This document shows, in pieces, positions 26,936-36,525 of a DNA stretch of 64,000 bases. The number at the start of each line of letters is the position of its first letter. The first letter of the stretch is position 1. Under the pieces are notes generated by a model that was given only the letters and a program-made list of their open reading frames with translations, was not told where the DNA came from and did not search any database. A program made the position numbers and the translations under genes. Origin of the DNA: CAZHHH01 sp052400685 (lineage in GTDB: Bacteria > Bacteroidota > Bacteroidia > Bacteroidales > Marinilabiliaceae); NCBI GenBank assembly GCA_052400685.1, contig JBQTGJ010000013.1. One strand, written 5' to 3'.

Positions 26936-28426
26936 ATGAAATTGGTACAAACATTTAAATCATTTAAGGGATTTCTTTTTTTTACCTTATTGTGTTCCAC
27001 GACATTTTTTTCGGGATGCAAAAATTCTGTTACCAGAACAGGTCTCACGTATCCCATTGTGGATACCCAACAGGGGTTTTGTTACGACAGTTCCAAGCGA
27101 ATTGATCCTCCGAAAGAAGGAGAAGCATTCTTCGGACAGGATACGCAATACACCGGAAACGTTGCCAGTTACAAAGACAACGATGATGCAACGATTACGG
27201 ATAATGTCACTGGCCTCATCTGGGCGCAGGAGTTATCCACGTCATCCTATTCCTGGTCTGATGCTGTAAAATACTGCGACACCCTAACACTTGGCGGTTA
27301 TTCCGATTGGCGCTTGCCTAGCGTTAAAGAGTTGTGGTCCATCCGCGATTTTTCACAAGGCTGACCATGGGTAAATACCGATTATTTTCATTTGGTGGGT
27401 GATGGTTCCGATCAGCGCCAGCAGCATACCTGGACCAGTAACCGCTACCTCGTTGTAAGCGAATATCAGAACGATCAGGTCAAGAGGGATCCTTCATTCA
27501 TTGTCAACTCCTGGACAGGACACATCAAAGCCATGGATGGAGCCCGGTTTGTGCGTGCGGTTCGCGGCAATCCATCCTATGGGATAAATGCCTTTGTTGA
27601 CAACGGCGATAGCACAATTACCGACAACGCGACCGGTTTGATGTGGAGCCAGAACGACAACGGCAAAGGATTGAGCTGGCAGGAGGCACTAGCTTATGCC
27701 GAATCGGCTACCACTGCCGGTTACGAAGATTGGCGACTGCCCAATGCCAAAGAATTGCAAAGCATCGCAGATTACTCCGGTGCTTTTCCGGCAATGGACA
27801 CAACCGTGTTCAATTTGACAGAACTCACAAATATTAAAGGGCAGGTAGATTATCCTTTTTATTGGTCCAGCACGTCCAACCCCGTTGAAGGAAGTGATGG
27901 TGCCGTTGAGGTTGGTACGGTGTATGCCTGGGTGCTTGCTGCAGGCTATAACACAGACCCTGATGGGAACGATTTGCATGGAGCCGGCTCTGTCGTGTTC
28001 ACACCAAAATCGGAAGAGGACTTTTCTGAGAGAGATCCCGAAATTCACCGTTACAACTATGTGCGTCTGGTAAGAGGAGGTAATGTAACTGAAACGTCCA
28101 ATGGTAATCCTGACTGTATTAACCCCGACCGCGTTGTATCCTTTCCGGAAGGCATTACCAGTCGAGGAGGCAGACGTGGACCCGGTCACGAAGATGTATC
28201 TGACCGCGAAGGAGCACCCGATGGCGAAGGAGGTCCCGATTTTTCTCCTGCTGTCAACTATCTTTCAACCATTGGGATAACAGGAACTTCAGAAGAATTG
28301 GTAGCCATTGTGGCCGGACCTCCTGCTCCTTCGGCATCTGAACTTGTGGCTAATTTTGCAGCAAAAAAACTTGTTGTTACTGAAGTGCAGGCACAAGCCA
28401 TGTTAGACCTACTTAAATTGCGATAA
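26936..28426 (+). pseudogene. DUF1566 lipoprotein interrupted by an in-frame TGA
   Basis: A 497-codon frame is broken only by TGA at 27362-27364. The N-terminal part has a lipobox (FSGC, Cys28) and one DUF1566 repeat (DNVTGLIWAQ ... GGYSDWRLPSVKELWSIRDF). After the stop the same frame continues with PWVNTDYFHLVGDG, a second repeat (DNATGLMWSQ ... AGYEDWRLPNAKELQSIADY) and a Gly/Pro-rich tail. TGG (Trp) is the simplest ancestral codon. DUF1566 proteins are secreted and of unknown role. Options are a point nonsense mutation, recoding, or a base-call error. Confidence 0.75.
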
Positions 28427-28474
28427 GCAAATTAAACGATTGCGGGGAAGGACATTTTTTATCAATAGACTTAA

Positions 28475-28511
28475 AAAGGCTATGTTCTGTGCGAGCATAG
28501 CCTTTACTTTC
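28475..28511 (+). terminator. intrinsic terminator of the DUF1566 gene
   Basis: AAAGGCTATG and CATAGCCTTT form a 10-bp stem with an 11-base loop, followed by ACTTTC. The T-run is weak. Confidence 0.65.
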
Positions 28512-28659
28512 ATTCCCGTTTTTCGCGAAACTGTGAGGCTGTCATGCCTGTATTACGTTTAAAAAATTGATTAAAATTAGTGCCTTCGCTAAATACTAAA
28601 GCATCAGCAACTATCGGTTTATCCATTTTGCTTTCTATCTTGAGGTACTTTTCGTACAA
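28510..28659 (-). pseudogene. AraC-family regulator, C-terminal fragment
   Basis: About 49 codons without a start read ADALVFSEGTNFNQFFKRNT, then GMTASQFREKRE and a stop. This is the last helix-turn-helix of an AraC regulator. A TAG directly upstream ends the frame, and no N-terminal part is visible. It is a remnant. Confidence 0.65.
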
Positions 28660-28852
28660 CTAGACTTATTAAGTGCGCAACTGTCCGAAACAAGCATCTG
28701 GTTTGAGCAGGTGCAAGCTGTGATTAATCTGTATCAGGCGCTGGGTGGCGGCCGAGAAAAATAATTGGTTGCAAAGGGTTTTATATTCGCATAAAAATTG
28801 TTTTTTGCCGAAGCGATAGACACCTATGGCGTGTTTATTATGATTCAAAATA

Positions 28853-28914
28853 ATATGAAACGACCATGATAAAGGAATTTTCACACAGGGAGATGATTAT
28901 TTTCATGGGATTTC
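28853..28914 (+). repeat. structured repeat, single copy F
   Basis: Nearly identical to copy A at 23359: ATGAAACGACCATGATAAAG, then TTTTCACACAGGGAGATGAT and TTTTCATGGG. CCATGA/TCATGG form an outer stem and TGA/TCA with AAA/TTT an inner one. No coding sequence overlaps it. The rest of 28660-29010 holds nothing I recognise. Confidence 0.65.
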
Positions 28915-29021
28915 CGTTCAGATTAAAGATCTCCCCTAAAACCCTTGCCATTCTAGCAAGCCGGCACAGGCAGAGACTTGCACTCTCCTAGTTTATTAAC
29001 ATGCCTCACATATAAAAAAAA

Positions 29022-29049
29022 TCGCATTTCCGAAATTTCGGAAATGCGA
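29022..29049 (-). terminator. intrinsic terminator of the kduI-kduD-DUF4861 arm
   Basis: TCGCATTTCCGAAA and its complement form a perfect 28-base palindrome, followed on the minus strand by a run of eight Ts. It is 46 bases after the DUF4861 stop. Confidence 0.9.
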
Positions 29050-29095
29050 CTAACCACATAAAACAAATAAAAAGGTAGCTGAAACGCCTTTTAAA

Positions 29096-30313
29096 CTAAT
29101 TAAAAAGAGCCAATTTTACAGCCGCTTTACGCATCATTTCCGTAAAATATTCCTTATCAGCAAATTTAGGATCCTGATATTCCCAACCTGAAAAGAAAGC
29201 ATATTGGGAAGCAGTATCAGCACTCAGGCTGATGGCAGCCAAGTGAGTAAAAGTAACCCCATTGCCAACTTTTGGCGCCTCCTTATATTGTATGAATTGA
29301 TTTTCAGGAATCAAAAGTCCCAGTCCCAGGTTCTCGCCTTTATAAGCCTGAGCGCCAAGAGTGGCATAAATTTTAAAACCGCTCTTTTCGGCTTCAAAAG
29401 CAGGCAGTTCGTGCAGGTCAACAATACCTGTAAACAATACCTCATCACCTTGCAATCCGTTCACCTGAACCGAAGAACGATAAAAATGGTCACCGGCACA
29501 AATTGAGATACGGTGAACCACATCATACTTACGATCACCAGCCGGAACGCCTTTAAACCAAAGTTCTATCACAGACCGGACAGGTCCTTCAGCCAACAAC
29601 TTATAGCCAGCTTCATCACAAGGTCCAACGCGATAAATTGAGTCGTTAATACCAATGGCAATAGCACCGGCGCCCAAGGAATTTCCAACTTTAAGAATGT
29701 CCATTCCCCAATCGTCCAACTCGTGATAATTTTGTCCGGCAATACCAGCTTTATCCAATGACATGGCAGTTGTGCGCTTTCCGAATATATCAATACCATT
29801 ACGAGCATCGTAATAATTTCTGAAACCGACCAGATCATTTTCCCAGGTAGGTCCTTCCATCTGATACACTGCTGAAATAGTAGGGCTATCAACTGACTTC
29901 AAACGAAGATCGGTTGAGACCTCCTCATAAGGCTCTGTTTGACGTCCAAACCTAACATTGGTTCGCACCGGAAACTGAGGCGCATCAGAAGGCTTTACTT
30001 CCGAAAAATAAAATTCTTTGGCTTCCCGAGCATCAAAATCAGCCAGAAAGACAAGTTCATCCCACTGTCCGTCTCCATCAAGGTCATCACATTGAGACGG
30101 CAGGATATTACCTTCAGCATCTTTTACCAAAACAACCAGTTCATCATTAGCAGAACCGTTTAAAGCCAACATTTCAGCTCTGGAAACAATCATTGCCTTT
30201 CCAGAAACAGCCTCATCAAATGGGTTAGCTATTTCCAACGGTTTTTGGGCCGATTGGGAGCAACCAGCTAACAAAAGCACCGCAACAACAGGTAATAATT
30301 TCATCTTTTTCAT
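29096..30313 (-). CDS. DUF4861 family lipoprotein
   Basis: This 405-residue lipoprotein (lipobox LAGC, Cys18) belongs to DUF4861, beta-sandwich proteins common in Bacteroidota polysaccharide loci. Visible marks include DDLDGDGQWDELVFLADF (an EF-type Asp-rich loop, about 77-94), GPTWENDLVGFRNYYDARNGIDIFGK (about 153) and YHELDDWGMDILKVGNSLGAG. It is placed with kduI-kduD, so a role in handling unsaturated uronides or pectic oligomers at the outer membrane or in the periplasm is likely, but no activity is proven for it. Confidence 0.85.
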   Translation of the reverse strand: MKKMKLLPVVAVLLLAGCSQSAQKPLEIANPFDEAVSGKAMIVSRAEMLALNGSANDELVVLVKDAEGNILPSQCDDLDGDGQWDELVFLADFDAREAKEFYFSEVKPSDAPQFPVRTNVRFGRQTEPYEEVSTDLRLKSVDSPTISAVYQMEGPTWENDLVGFRNYYDARNGIDIFGKRTTAMSLDKAGIAGQNYHELDDWGMDILKVGNSLGAGAIAIGINDSIYRVGPCDEAGYKLLAEGPVRSVIELWFKGVPAGDRKYDVVHRISICAGDHFYRSSVQVNGLQGDEVLFTGIVDLHELPAFEAEKSGFKIYATLGAQAYKGENLGLGLLIPENQFIQYKEAPKVGNGVTFTHLAAISLSADTASQYAFFSGWEYQDPKFADKEYFTEMMRKAAVKLALFN

Positions 30314-30394
30314 AAATCAAAATATTTGAAAACGAATAAAGTAAAATAAAAAAGATTAGAACATTCTGTTTCAAAAATACAGTTTAAATATCAA

Positions 30395-30428
30395 CCCCTA
30401 AATCCTCTGAAAAGGGAAGATTTAGGGG
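30395..30428. other. inverted repeat between kduD and DUF4861 gene
   Basis: CCCCTAAATC and GATTTAGGGG are perfect 10-base arms with a 14-base loop. On the minus strand there is no clean T-run after it, so it may reduce read-through from kduD or stabilise the mRNA end. Confidence 0.5.
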
Positions 30429-30484
30429 CAATAAAAATTCATTTAATCAACAAATGAATTTCGGTGTTCTACTCCACACAAGCA

Positions 30485-31291
30485 TTAAATATCATTCTCG
30501 CCTTTTACATAACCAAAGTTAGCGAGAATTCCGCCATCTACATACAAAACGTGACCATTAACAAAATTACTGGCGTTAGAAGCAAGAAACAAAGCTGCTT
30601 TTGCAACATCTTCTGGCTCACCCCAACGACCTGCAGGTGTACGAGTCATAACCAAATCATTGAACGGATGTCCGTCTACACGAATCGGGGCTGTTTGAGA
30701 AGTAGCAATATAACCAGGACCAATGCCATTAATCTGAAGGTTGTACTTAGCCCATTCGCAAGTCATATTGGCTGTTAAAAGTTTCAATCCACCTTTAGCA
30801 GCAGCATAAGCTGACACAGAATTACGGCCATAAACACTCATCATTGAGCACATGTTGATTATTTTACCGGATCTTTTCTCTATCATTTTAGGAGCAACAC
30901 GCTTAGCCACGATAAGAGGGGCAACCAAATCCACATCAATCACTTGTTGAAAATCTTTTACAGGCATATCGAGAATGGGGATTCTTTTAATAATACCGGC
31001 ATTATTAACCAAGATATCAACGTCACCCACTTCTTTTTCAATTTGGCTAATTCCGCGATCCACCTCTGCTTCATTAGTCACATTAAATACCAAGGTATAA
31101 GCATCAATACCAACTTTGGCATATTCAGCCTTTGCAGCGGCCAATTTCTCTTCAGAAAGATCGTTAATGCAAATTTTAGCGCCGGCTTTTCCCAGCAATT
31201 TTGCTATAGCCATACCAATACCGTGAGTACCACCGGTAATCAACGCAACCTTACCATTAAGGTCAAACAATTCATTAATAGCACTATTCAT
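30485..31291 (-). CDS. kduD: 2-dehydro-3-deoxy-D-gluconate 5-dehydrogenase / gluconate 5-dehydrogenase
   Basis: The 268-residue SDR has GGTHGIGMAIA (nucleotide binding), NNAG, the Ser in CSMMS, and the YAAAK catalytic pair. The C-terminus HVLYVDGGILANFGYVKGEN is typical of KduD and gluconate 5-dehydrogenases. It reduces 3-deoxy-D-glycero-2,5-hexodiulosonate (DKII) to KDG. I start at MNSAINELFDLNGKV; the 20 upstream codons do not resemble the family. It follows kduI, with a 400-base gap. Confidence 0.88.
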   Translation of the reverse strand: MNSAINELFDLNGKVALITGGTHGIGMAIAKLLGKAGAKICINDLSEEKLAAAKAEYAKVGIDAYTLVFNVTNEAEVDRGISQIEKEVGDVDILVNNAGIIKRIPILDMPVKDFQQVIDVDLVAPLIVAKRVAPKMIEKRSGKIINMCSMMSVYGRNSVSAYAAAKGGLKLLTANMTCEWAKYNLQINGIGPGYIATSQTAPIRVDGHPFNDLVMTRTPAGRWGEPEDVAKAALFLASNASNFVNGHVLYVDGGILANFGYVKGENDI

Positions 31292-31697
31292 TATATAAAA
31301 ATTTAGTTGTTTTTTTAATTTGCCATTCAATGGCCCAAAAATCAAATACAAACGGTCAATTACTAACCCGTATTTAAACTTTTTAAAGATGGATTTTTAA
31401 CGACTTATAACACCGACTCCCACCAACAATTAAAAGAGCACTTGCTTACGATAGTTGAGACATCAGGCCAACCACAACTAAGCCTACAATACGTAGAATA
31501 CAATTGCCATTTAAAACTCTTAAATATTTGGAGTCAAACCAGTGCCATCCATAAAATCAGAAGTTTGAGTTGTAGCATTCAAATTCAAGACATATGCAGC
31601 CCGAAAAATGTGAGTTTAATTAGTAAATGACCACTTTTCGAGCAAACATAATACAGAAGTTGCACTTTAGATACAGACTCTAGCTATTCTGCTATAT
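31292..31697. other. kduI-kduD spacer with a repeat remnant
   Basis: This 406-base gap between two otherwise cotranscribed genes has no ORF. At about 31625-31675 the minus strand carries a degraded CTAAGTGTTTG-family copy (AAAGTGCAACTTCTGTATTA), suggesting the spacer was lengthened by insertion. Confidence 0.5.
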
Positions 31698-32537
31698 TTA
31701 TTTCAATTCATCAGGACGACGGATGTCCATATCACCATAGTCAAGATTCTCTCCGGCCATACCCCAAATAAATATATAATTGGATGTTCCGGCGGCGCTA
31801 TGAATACTCCATGATGGAGAAATTACGGCCTGTTCATTTTTCATCCAGATATGGCGAGTTTCATCAGGCTGCCCCATGAAATGACAGATAACCTGATCCT
31901 TGGGAACTTCAAAATAAAAATAAGCTTCCATTCTGCGATTATGCGTATGCGCAGGCATCGTATTCCAGACACTTCCGGTCTTTAACTCGGTCATGCCCAT
32001 TTGCAACTGACAAGTTTCGACCACACTATTAACCAGCAACTTATTAATCTGACGATGATTAGAAGTCTCCAGACTACCCATAACTGCCACTTCTGCATCA
32101 GCCAGGGTTACCTTTTTATTGGGTAATTGTTTGTGTGCCGGGGCCGAGTTAATATATAGCTTGGCAGGTTTTGAAGCATCTTCAGAAGCAAGCGTTACTT
32201 CCTTGTTTCCACTTCCTAAATACAAAGCCTCTTTATAGGCCAATTTATATTCCTTACCATCGGCCTTAATAACGGCGGCACCAAGCCCAACATTAATAAA
32301 ACCAATTTCGCGACGCTGAAGGAAATATTCTGCCTTAAGCTCTTCAAAAGGCTCCAGCTTAAGTGCTGATTTCACAGGCATAGCACCTCCAACAATAAGA
32401 CGATCGTACATGGAATAAACCATTTTTATATCGTCTTGCGGAAACAGATCTTCGATGAGAAAATCATGGCGCAGACGCTCAGTATCATAACTTTTGGCAT
32501 CGCCGGGATGAGCGGCATATCTTAATTCCCATTTCAT
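31698..32537 (-). CDS. kduI: 5-dehydro-4-deoxy-D-glucuronate isomerase
   Basis: The 279-residue cupin-type isomerase interconverts 4-deoxy-L-threo-5-hexosulose uronate (from pectate lyase and GH105 products) and DKII. The Zn site is visible as MPAHTHNRRMEAYFYF (His197, His199, Glu204), with a later SPSWSIHSAAGTSNY. The length is normal. It is 71 bases downstream of the LacI gene. Confidence 0.95.
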   Translation of the reverse strand: MKWELRYAAHPGDAKSYDTERLRHDFLIEDLFPQDDIKMVYSMYDRLIVGGAMPVKSALKLEPFEELKAEYFLQRREIGFINVGLGAAVIKADGKEYKLAYKEALYLGSGNKEVTLASEDASKPAKLYINSAPAHKQLPNKKVTLADAEVAVMGSLETSNHRQINKLLVNSVVETCQLQMGMTELKTGSVWNTMPAHTHNRRMEAYFYFEVPKDQVICHFMGQPDETRHIWMKNEQAVISPSWSIHSAAGTSNYIFIWGMAGENLDYGDMDIRRPDELK

Positions 32538-32608
32538 AATAAAAAAATTTAATATTTAAATTTTACCCTTACATTAAAAAAAGATGTGTTAAAAGAAACA
32601 AATCCGTT

Positions 32609-33640
32609 TCACTCCATTTTGACCTCACTATTGCGACTTGACGACTCACGAACCAATAATCGGACAGGAACAGTCTCTTCATCATTAACAATTGAAGAAT
32701 CCTGCTGAATAACTTGCAACAAAGCCGTAGCAGCCTTATGTCCTAAGTCGTAAGCATTTTGTTCAACCGTTGATAATCGCGGCGATACCAAATCGGCAAA
32801 CGGCTCATTGGCAAATCCAACCAATCCTAACCTACCCGGGATAGAGATTCCACACTCACGTGCAGCCTGCAAAACTCCCATGGCACTATAATCCCCGGCA
32901 CAAAAAAAAGCATCAACCTGTTGACTCTTTATCAATGCAAATGCGATAGCATAACTCGTTTCGCTTGTTATTGTACCTTCAAAGACCAATGATTCGTCAA
33001 AAGGAATACCAGCCTCCTCAAGCGCATAACAATACCCTTTAAAACGTTCATCATAAACATTAACCCTTAATGAACCTGTAAAATGAGCAATACGACGGTA
33101 ATTACTACGAATCAAATGCTTCACAGCCATATAGCCGCCGTTAAAATTTTCATTCACCACACGCGGTCCGGGCACCATTTTCGAAACACGATCAAACTGC
33201 ACAACCGGGACTTTTTCGTTAACAGCTTTGATTATGTGATCAAATCGTATCGTTTCAACTGAATGAGACATAATAATGCCGGCTACACGGTTCTTCAACA
33301 ATACATCAATGCACTGCACCTCTTTCACCAACCTTTCATGACTCTGACAAATTAGCAACGAAAAACCAGCCGGATTAAGAACTTCTTCGATAGCTCCTAC
33401 TACATGACTAAAAAAATGACGGTTAATACGCGGAACCAATACCCCTATTGTATCGTTACGTCCCTTTCGTAATGACGAAGCCACCATATTAGGCTGATAA
33501 TGTAACTCCTCGGCCTTCTGCTCTATACGTTTACGTGTTTCTTCATTCACCCGAGGACTACCAGAAAGCGCCCTTGAAACAGTGGATGGCGTTATGCCCA
33601 ATGCATTGGCTATATCGATAATAGTAGTTCGCTTCATCAA
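32609..33640 (-). CDS. LacI-family transcriptional regulator
   Basis: This 343-residue repressor has a helix-turn-helix TTIIDIANALGITPSTVSRALSGSPRVNEETR (about 4-35), a hinge HYQPNMVASSLRKGR, and a periplasmic-binding-type sensor domain (VPRINRHFFSHVVGAIEE onward). It lies at the head of the kduI-kduD arm, divergent from uxaC, over a shared promoter region with a CAAACGTTTG palindrome. It probably controls both arms in response to a uronate or KDG-type intermediate (inference). Confidence 0.92.
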   Translation of the reverse strand: MMKRTTIIDIANALGITPSTVSRALSGSPRVNEETRKRIEQKAEELHYQPNMVASSLRKGRNDTIGVLVPRINRHFFSHVVGAIEEVLNPAGFSLLICQSHERLVKEVQCIDVLLKNRVAGIIMSHSVETIRFDHIIKAVNEKVPVVQFDRVSKMVPGPRVVNENFNGGYMAVKHLIRSNYRRIAHFTGSLRVNVYDERFKGYCYALEEAGIPFDESLVFEGTITSETSYAIAFALIKSQQVDAFFCAGDYSAMGVLQAARECGISIPGRLGLVGFANEPFADLVSPRLSTVEQNAYDLGHKAATALLQVIQQDSSIVNDEETVPVRLLVRESSSRNSEVKME

Positions 33641-33672
33641 CTATTTTAAACGTTCTCTTTTTTAACTCAGGA

Positions 33673-33690
33673 CAAAAATACAAACGTTTG
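33673..33690 (-). promoter_or_regulatory. lacI promoter overlapped by a LacI-type operator
   Basis: On the minus strand the promoter -7 is TATTTTTG (33673-33680), an exact TAnnTTTG. Immediately upstream is CAAACGTTTG (33681-33690), a perfect 10-base palindrome with the central CG typical of LacI-family operators. Its place in the -7/-33 spacer suggests autorepression. Confidence 0.6.
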
Positions 33691-33886
33691 CACAAAAAAC
33701 ACAATTATTAGATAAAAAAGTTATCATCTCATCCCCGCTTCATGCCTTATCCAAATTCATTAAGAAAAAAGTATAAATTCACCCTAACAGCAACCAACAA
33801 AACACACAACAACTTAACAAACAGAATTTTAAATAAAAAATATGAAAATTCAAAAAAGACTTTATCATAAATTGTGTAAAAAAACA

Positions 33887-33918
33887 TTTGGAAAACGAAC
33901 AAACCCTTTATATCTTCG
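33887..33918 (+). promoter_or_regulatory. uxaC promoter
   Basis: TTTG (33887-33890), a 20-base spacer and TATCTTCG (33911-33918) fit the Bacteroidota -33/-7 pattern, with one change in the -7 box. The ATG is 25 bases downstream. Confidence 0.5.
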
Positions 33919-33943
33919 TGTCCGTTAACGACAATTAATAATT

Positions 33944-35338
33944 ATGGCAAATTTCATTCATCCAGACTTCGCTTTAGAAGGAAAAACAGCGAAAAAACTT
34001 TATCACGACTATGCCGAAAAGCTTCCCATTGTGGACTTTCACTGTCACTTGTCGCCCAAATTGGTTGCCAACAACCATAAATTTGAAAGCTTAGGCCAAA
34101 TTTGGCTCGAAGGCGATCATTATAAATGGCGGGCGATGCGCACGAATGGTATCGACGAAAAATATTGCACTGGTGATGTTTCATTTCGCGACAAATTTCA
34201 AAAATGGGCCGAAACCGTGCCTTACACCATTGGTAACCCATTGTACCACTGGACTCACCTGGAATTAGCCAGATACTTCAATATTTATGAGGTGCTTTCG
34301 CCGGCTAATGCCGGAAAAATTTACGATCAGGCAACTGAGATGCTTCAACAAGACGAATTCAGCACACAAAACATTCTAAAAACAATGAATGTTGAAGTCG
34401 TCGGAACCACTGACGATCCCATTGATTCTTTGGAATATCATAAATCATTAAAAGGCTTCAGTGTTAAAATACGTCCGACATTCCGTCCCGACAATCTATT
34501 AAAAACAGAAAATGGTCAATTTTTTCTGGACTACATTAAAAAACTTGAATCGGTATCAGGTAAAAGCATCAAAACGCTTCATGATTTAATTGAAGTCGTT
34601 GATCAGCGTCACGCCTTCTTCGATTCAATGGGTTGCCGCGCGTCTGATCATGGATTAGACAGAATATACTACACCAAAAATTTCCGTGTAGAATCAGAAA
34701 AAGCCTTTACCCGTTTGCTTGCTGGTGAAACGCTTAGTGATGAGGAAACAGAAAGCTACAGAACCTTCATTATGTACGAACTGTGCAAAATGAACCATAA
34801 ACGAGGCTGGGTACAACAGTTTCATTTGGGAGCCATGCGTAACAATAACACACGGATGTTCCAAAAATTAGGTGCCGATGTTGGCTTCGATTCCATTGGA
34901 AACTCTCAGGATGCGATCAAAATATCCCGTTTCTTAGATTTACTGGATTCCGAAGACAAATTGACCAAAACCATTTTATACAATCTGAATCCAGCAGACA
35001 ACGAAATGTTTGTGACCATGCTGGGAAACTTTCAGGACGGCCGTACGCCCGGAAAAGTTCAATACGGTGCCGGCTGGTGGTTCCTTGACCAAAAAACAGG
35101 GATGGAAAAACACTTAAAAGACCTTTCAGCACTTGGATTATTAGCCCGTTTTGTGGGTATGGTCACCGACTCACGCAGTTTCTTGTCCTATCCACGTCAC
35201 GAATATTTCCGACGAATACTTTGCAACCATCTGGGAAATGAAGTAGACAAAGGAATGATCCCCAATGATCAGGAATTGCTAAAAACAGTTATTCAAGATA
35301 TTAGCTACAACAATTCCATGAAATATTTTGGTTTTTAA
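33944..35338 (+). CDS. uxaC: glucuronate isomerase (uronate isomerase)
   Basis: The 464-residue amidohydrolase-fold enzyme converts D-glucuronate to D-fructuronate and D-galacturonate to D-tagaturonate. The metal site DFHCHL (His33, His35) and the later VVGTTDDPIDSLEYH, FHLGAMRNNNTRMF and MVTDSRSFLSYPRHEYFRRILC segments are classic UxaC. It is the first gene of the plus arm, 44 bases before kdgK. Confidence 0.96.
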   Translation: MANFIHPDFALEGKTAKKLYHDYAEKLPIVDFHCHLSPKLVANNHKFESLGQIWLEGDHYKWRAMRTNGIDEKYCTGDVSFRDKFQKWAETVPYTIGNPLYHWTHLELARYFNIYEVLSPANAGKIYDQATEMLQQDEFSTQNILKTMNVEVVGTTDDPIDSLEYHKSLKGFSVKIRPTFRPDNLLKTENGQFFLDYIKKLESVSGKSIKTLHDLIEVVDQRHAFFDSMGCRASDHGLDRIYYTKNFRVESEKAFTRLLAGETLSDEETESYRTFIMYELCKMNHKRGWVQQFHLGAMRNNNTRMFQKLGADVGFDSIGNSQDAIKISRFLDLLDSEDKLTKTILYNLNPADNEMFVTMLGNFQDGRTPGKVQYGAGWWFLDQKTGMEKHLKDLSALGLLARFVGMVTDSRSFLSYPRHEYFRRILCNHLGNEVDKGMIPNDQELLKTVIQDISYNNSMKYFGF

Positions 35339-35381
35339 CCACTCATAAAATCTAAAACTTAAATAACAAACACAAATAAAT

Positions 35382-36416
35382 ATGACACCACGAGTAGTTT
35401 CCTTTGGCGAAATTATGTTACGTTTATCCACACCCGGATATCAACGCTTTTCACAGGCAACTTCTTTCGATGCCTGCTATGGCGGAGGAGAAGCCAATGT
35501 AGCCGTTTCACTAGCCAATTATGGCCTTGACTCTGCATTTGTAACAGCACTGCCTAAAAATGATATAGGACGTAGCTGCCACATGGACCTGAAAAAATAT
35601 GGCGTTGACACCAAAAACATTCAGTTTGGTGGAGAACGTCTGGGGATTTACTTCCTCGAGACAGGCGCTGTAGCACGAGCAAGCAAAGTTGTATACGACC
35701 GCGCTTATTCTTCATTTTCGCAGGTCAAAGAAGGACAATTCAACTGGGATGAAATATTGGAAGGTGCATCATGGTTTCACTGGACCGGTATCACTCCTGC
35801 TGTTTCACAAGGCGCAGCTGATGCATGCCTGGAAGCTATAAAAGTTGCCAACAAAAAAGGCATAACAGTATCCTGTGATCTCAACTACCGCAAAAACCTC
35901 TGGAAATATGGAAAAAAAGCCAGCGAAGTCATGCCTGAACTGGTAGCTGGCTGCGATGTTGTTTTAGGTAATGAAGAAGATGCCGAAATGGTATTGGGCA
36001 TCCGTCCTGAAGGTGTTGATGTAACCGGTGGACATGTAGACGCTGAAGCTTACCGAAGTGTTTCAGAACAAATCATGAAACAATTTCCACGCGTAAAAAA
36101 AGTGATTACCACTCTTAGAGGTTCTGTAAGTGCCAACCACAATTCCTGGTCAGGCGTATTATTCGACGGAAAAAACCTTTATACAGCACCAACCTACCAA
36201 ATTACTCACATTGTTGATCGCGTGGGTGGAGGAGATTCTTTCATGGGTGGTTTAATTTATGGTTTACTATCGTATAAAGACGACGAAAAAGCATTGCGTT
36301 TTGCAACAGCTGCCTCATGCCTGAAACATACCATATCGGGTGATTTCAATCAGGTAACTGTTGACGAAGTAGAAAAACTAATGGGGGGTGATGCCTCCGG
36401 ACGCGTATCAAGATAA
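35382..36416 (+). CDS. kdgK: 2-keto-3-deoxygluconate kinase (PfkB family)
   Basis: The 344-residue PfkB kinase begins VVSFGEIMLRLSTPGYQRFSQ. It has the sugar-binding YGGGEANVAVSLANYG and the catalytic VDRVGGGDSFMGGL motif with the GGGD anion hole and base. It phosphorylates KDG to KDPG. It is placed directly before the KDPG aldolase gene, which supports KDG as substrate. Confidence 0.88.
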   Translation: MTPRVVSFGEIMLRLSTPGYQRFSQATSFDACYGGGEANVAVSLANYGLDSAFVTALPKNDIGRSCHMDLKKYGVDTKNIQFGGERLGIYFLETGAVARASKVVYDRAYSSFSQVKEGQFNWDEILEGASWFHWTGITPAVSQGAADACLEAIKVANKKGITVSCDLNYRKNLWKYGKKASEVMPELVAGCDVVLGNEEDAEMVLGIRPEGVDVTGGHVDAEAYRSVSEQIMKQFPRVKKVITTLRGSVSANHNSWSGVLFDGKNLYTAPTYQITHIVDRVGGGDSFMGGLIYGLLSYKDDEKALRFATAASCLKHTISGDFNQVTVDEVEKLMGGDASGRVSR

Positions 36417-36525
36417 AAAATAACTGGTTGTCGAAAAGGGTTAAAACAACTTTTCGATGCTATCAATTAGCAAACAAGAAATTTAAAAGTCTTATTTCTT
36501 TCGATAACTATTGATAACTATAATA

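Noticed and set aside
27362..27364. TGA as selenocysteine
   Set aside because: No SECIS-like hairpin directly follows the codon, the family has no selenocysteine members that I know, and Trp fits the context (FSQG-x-PWVNTDYF).
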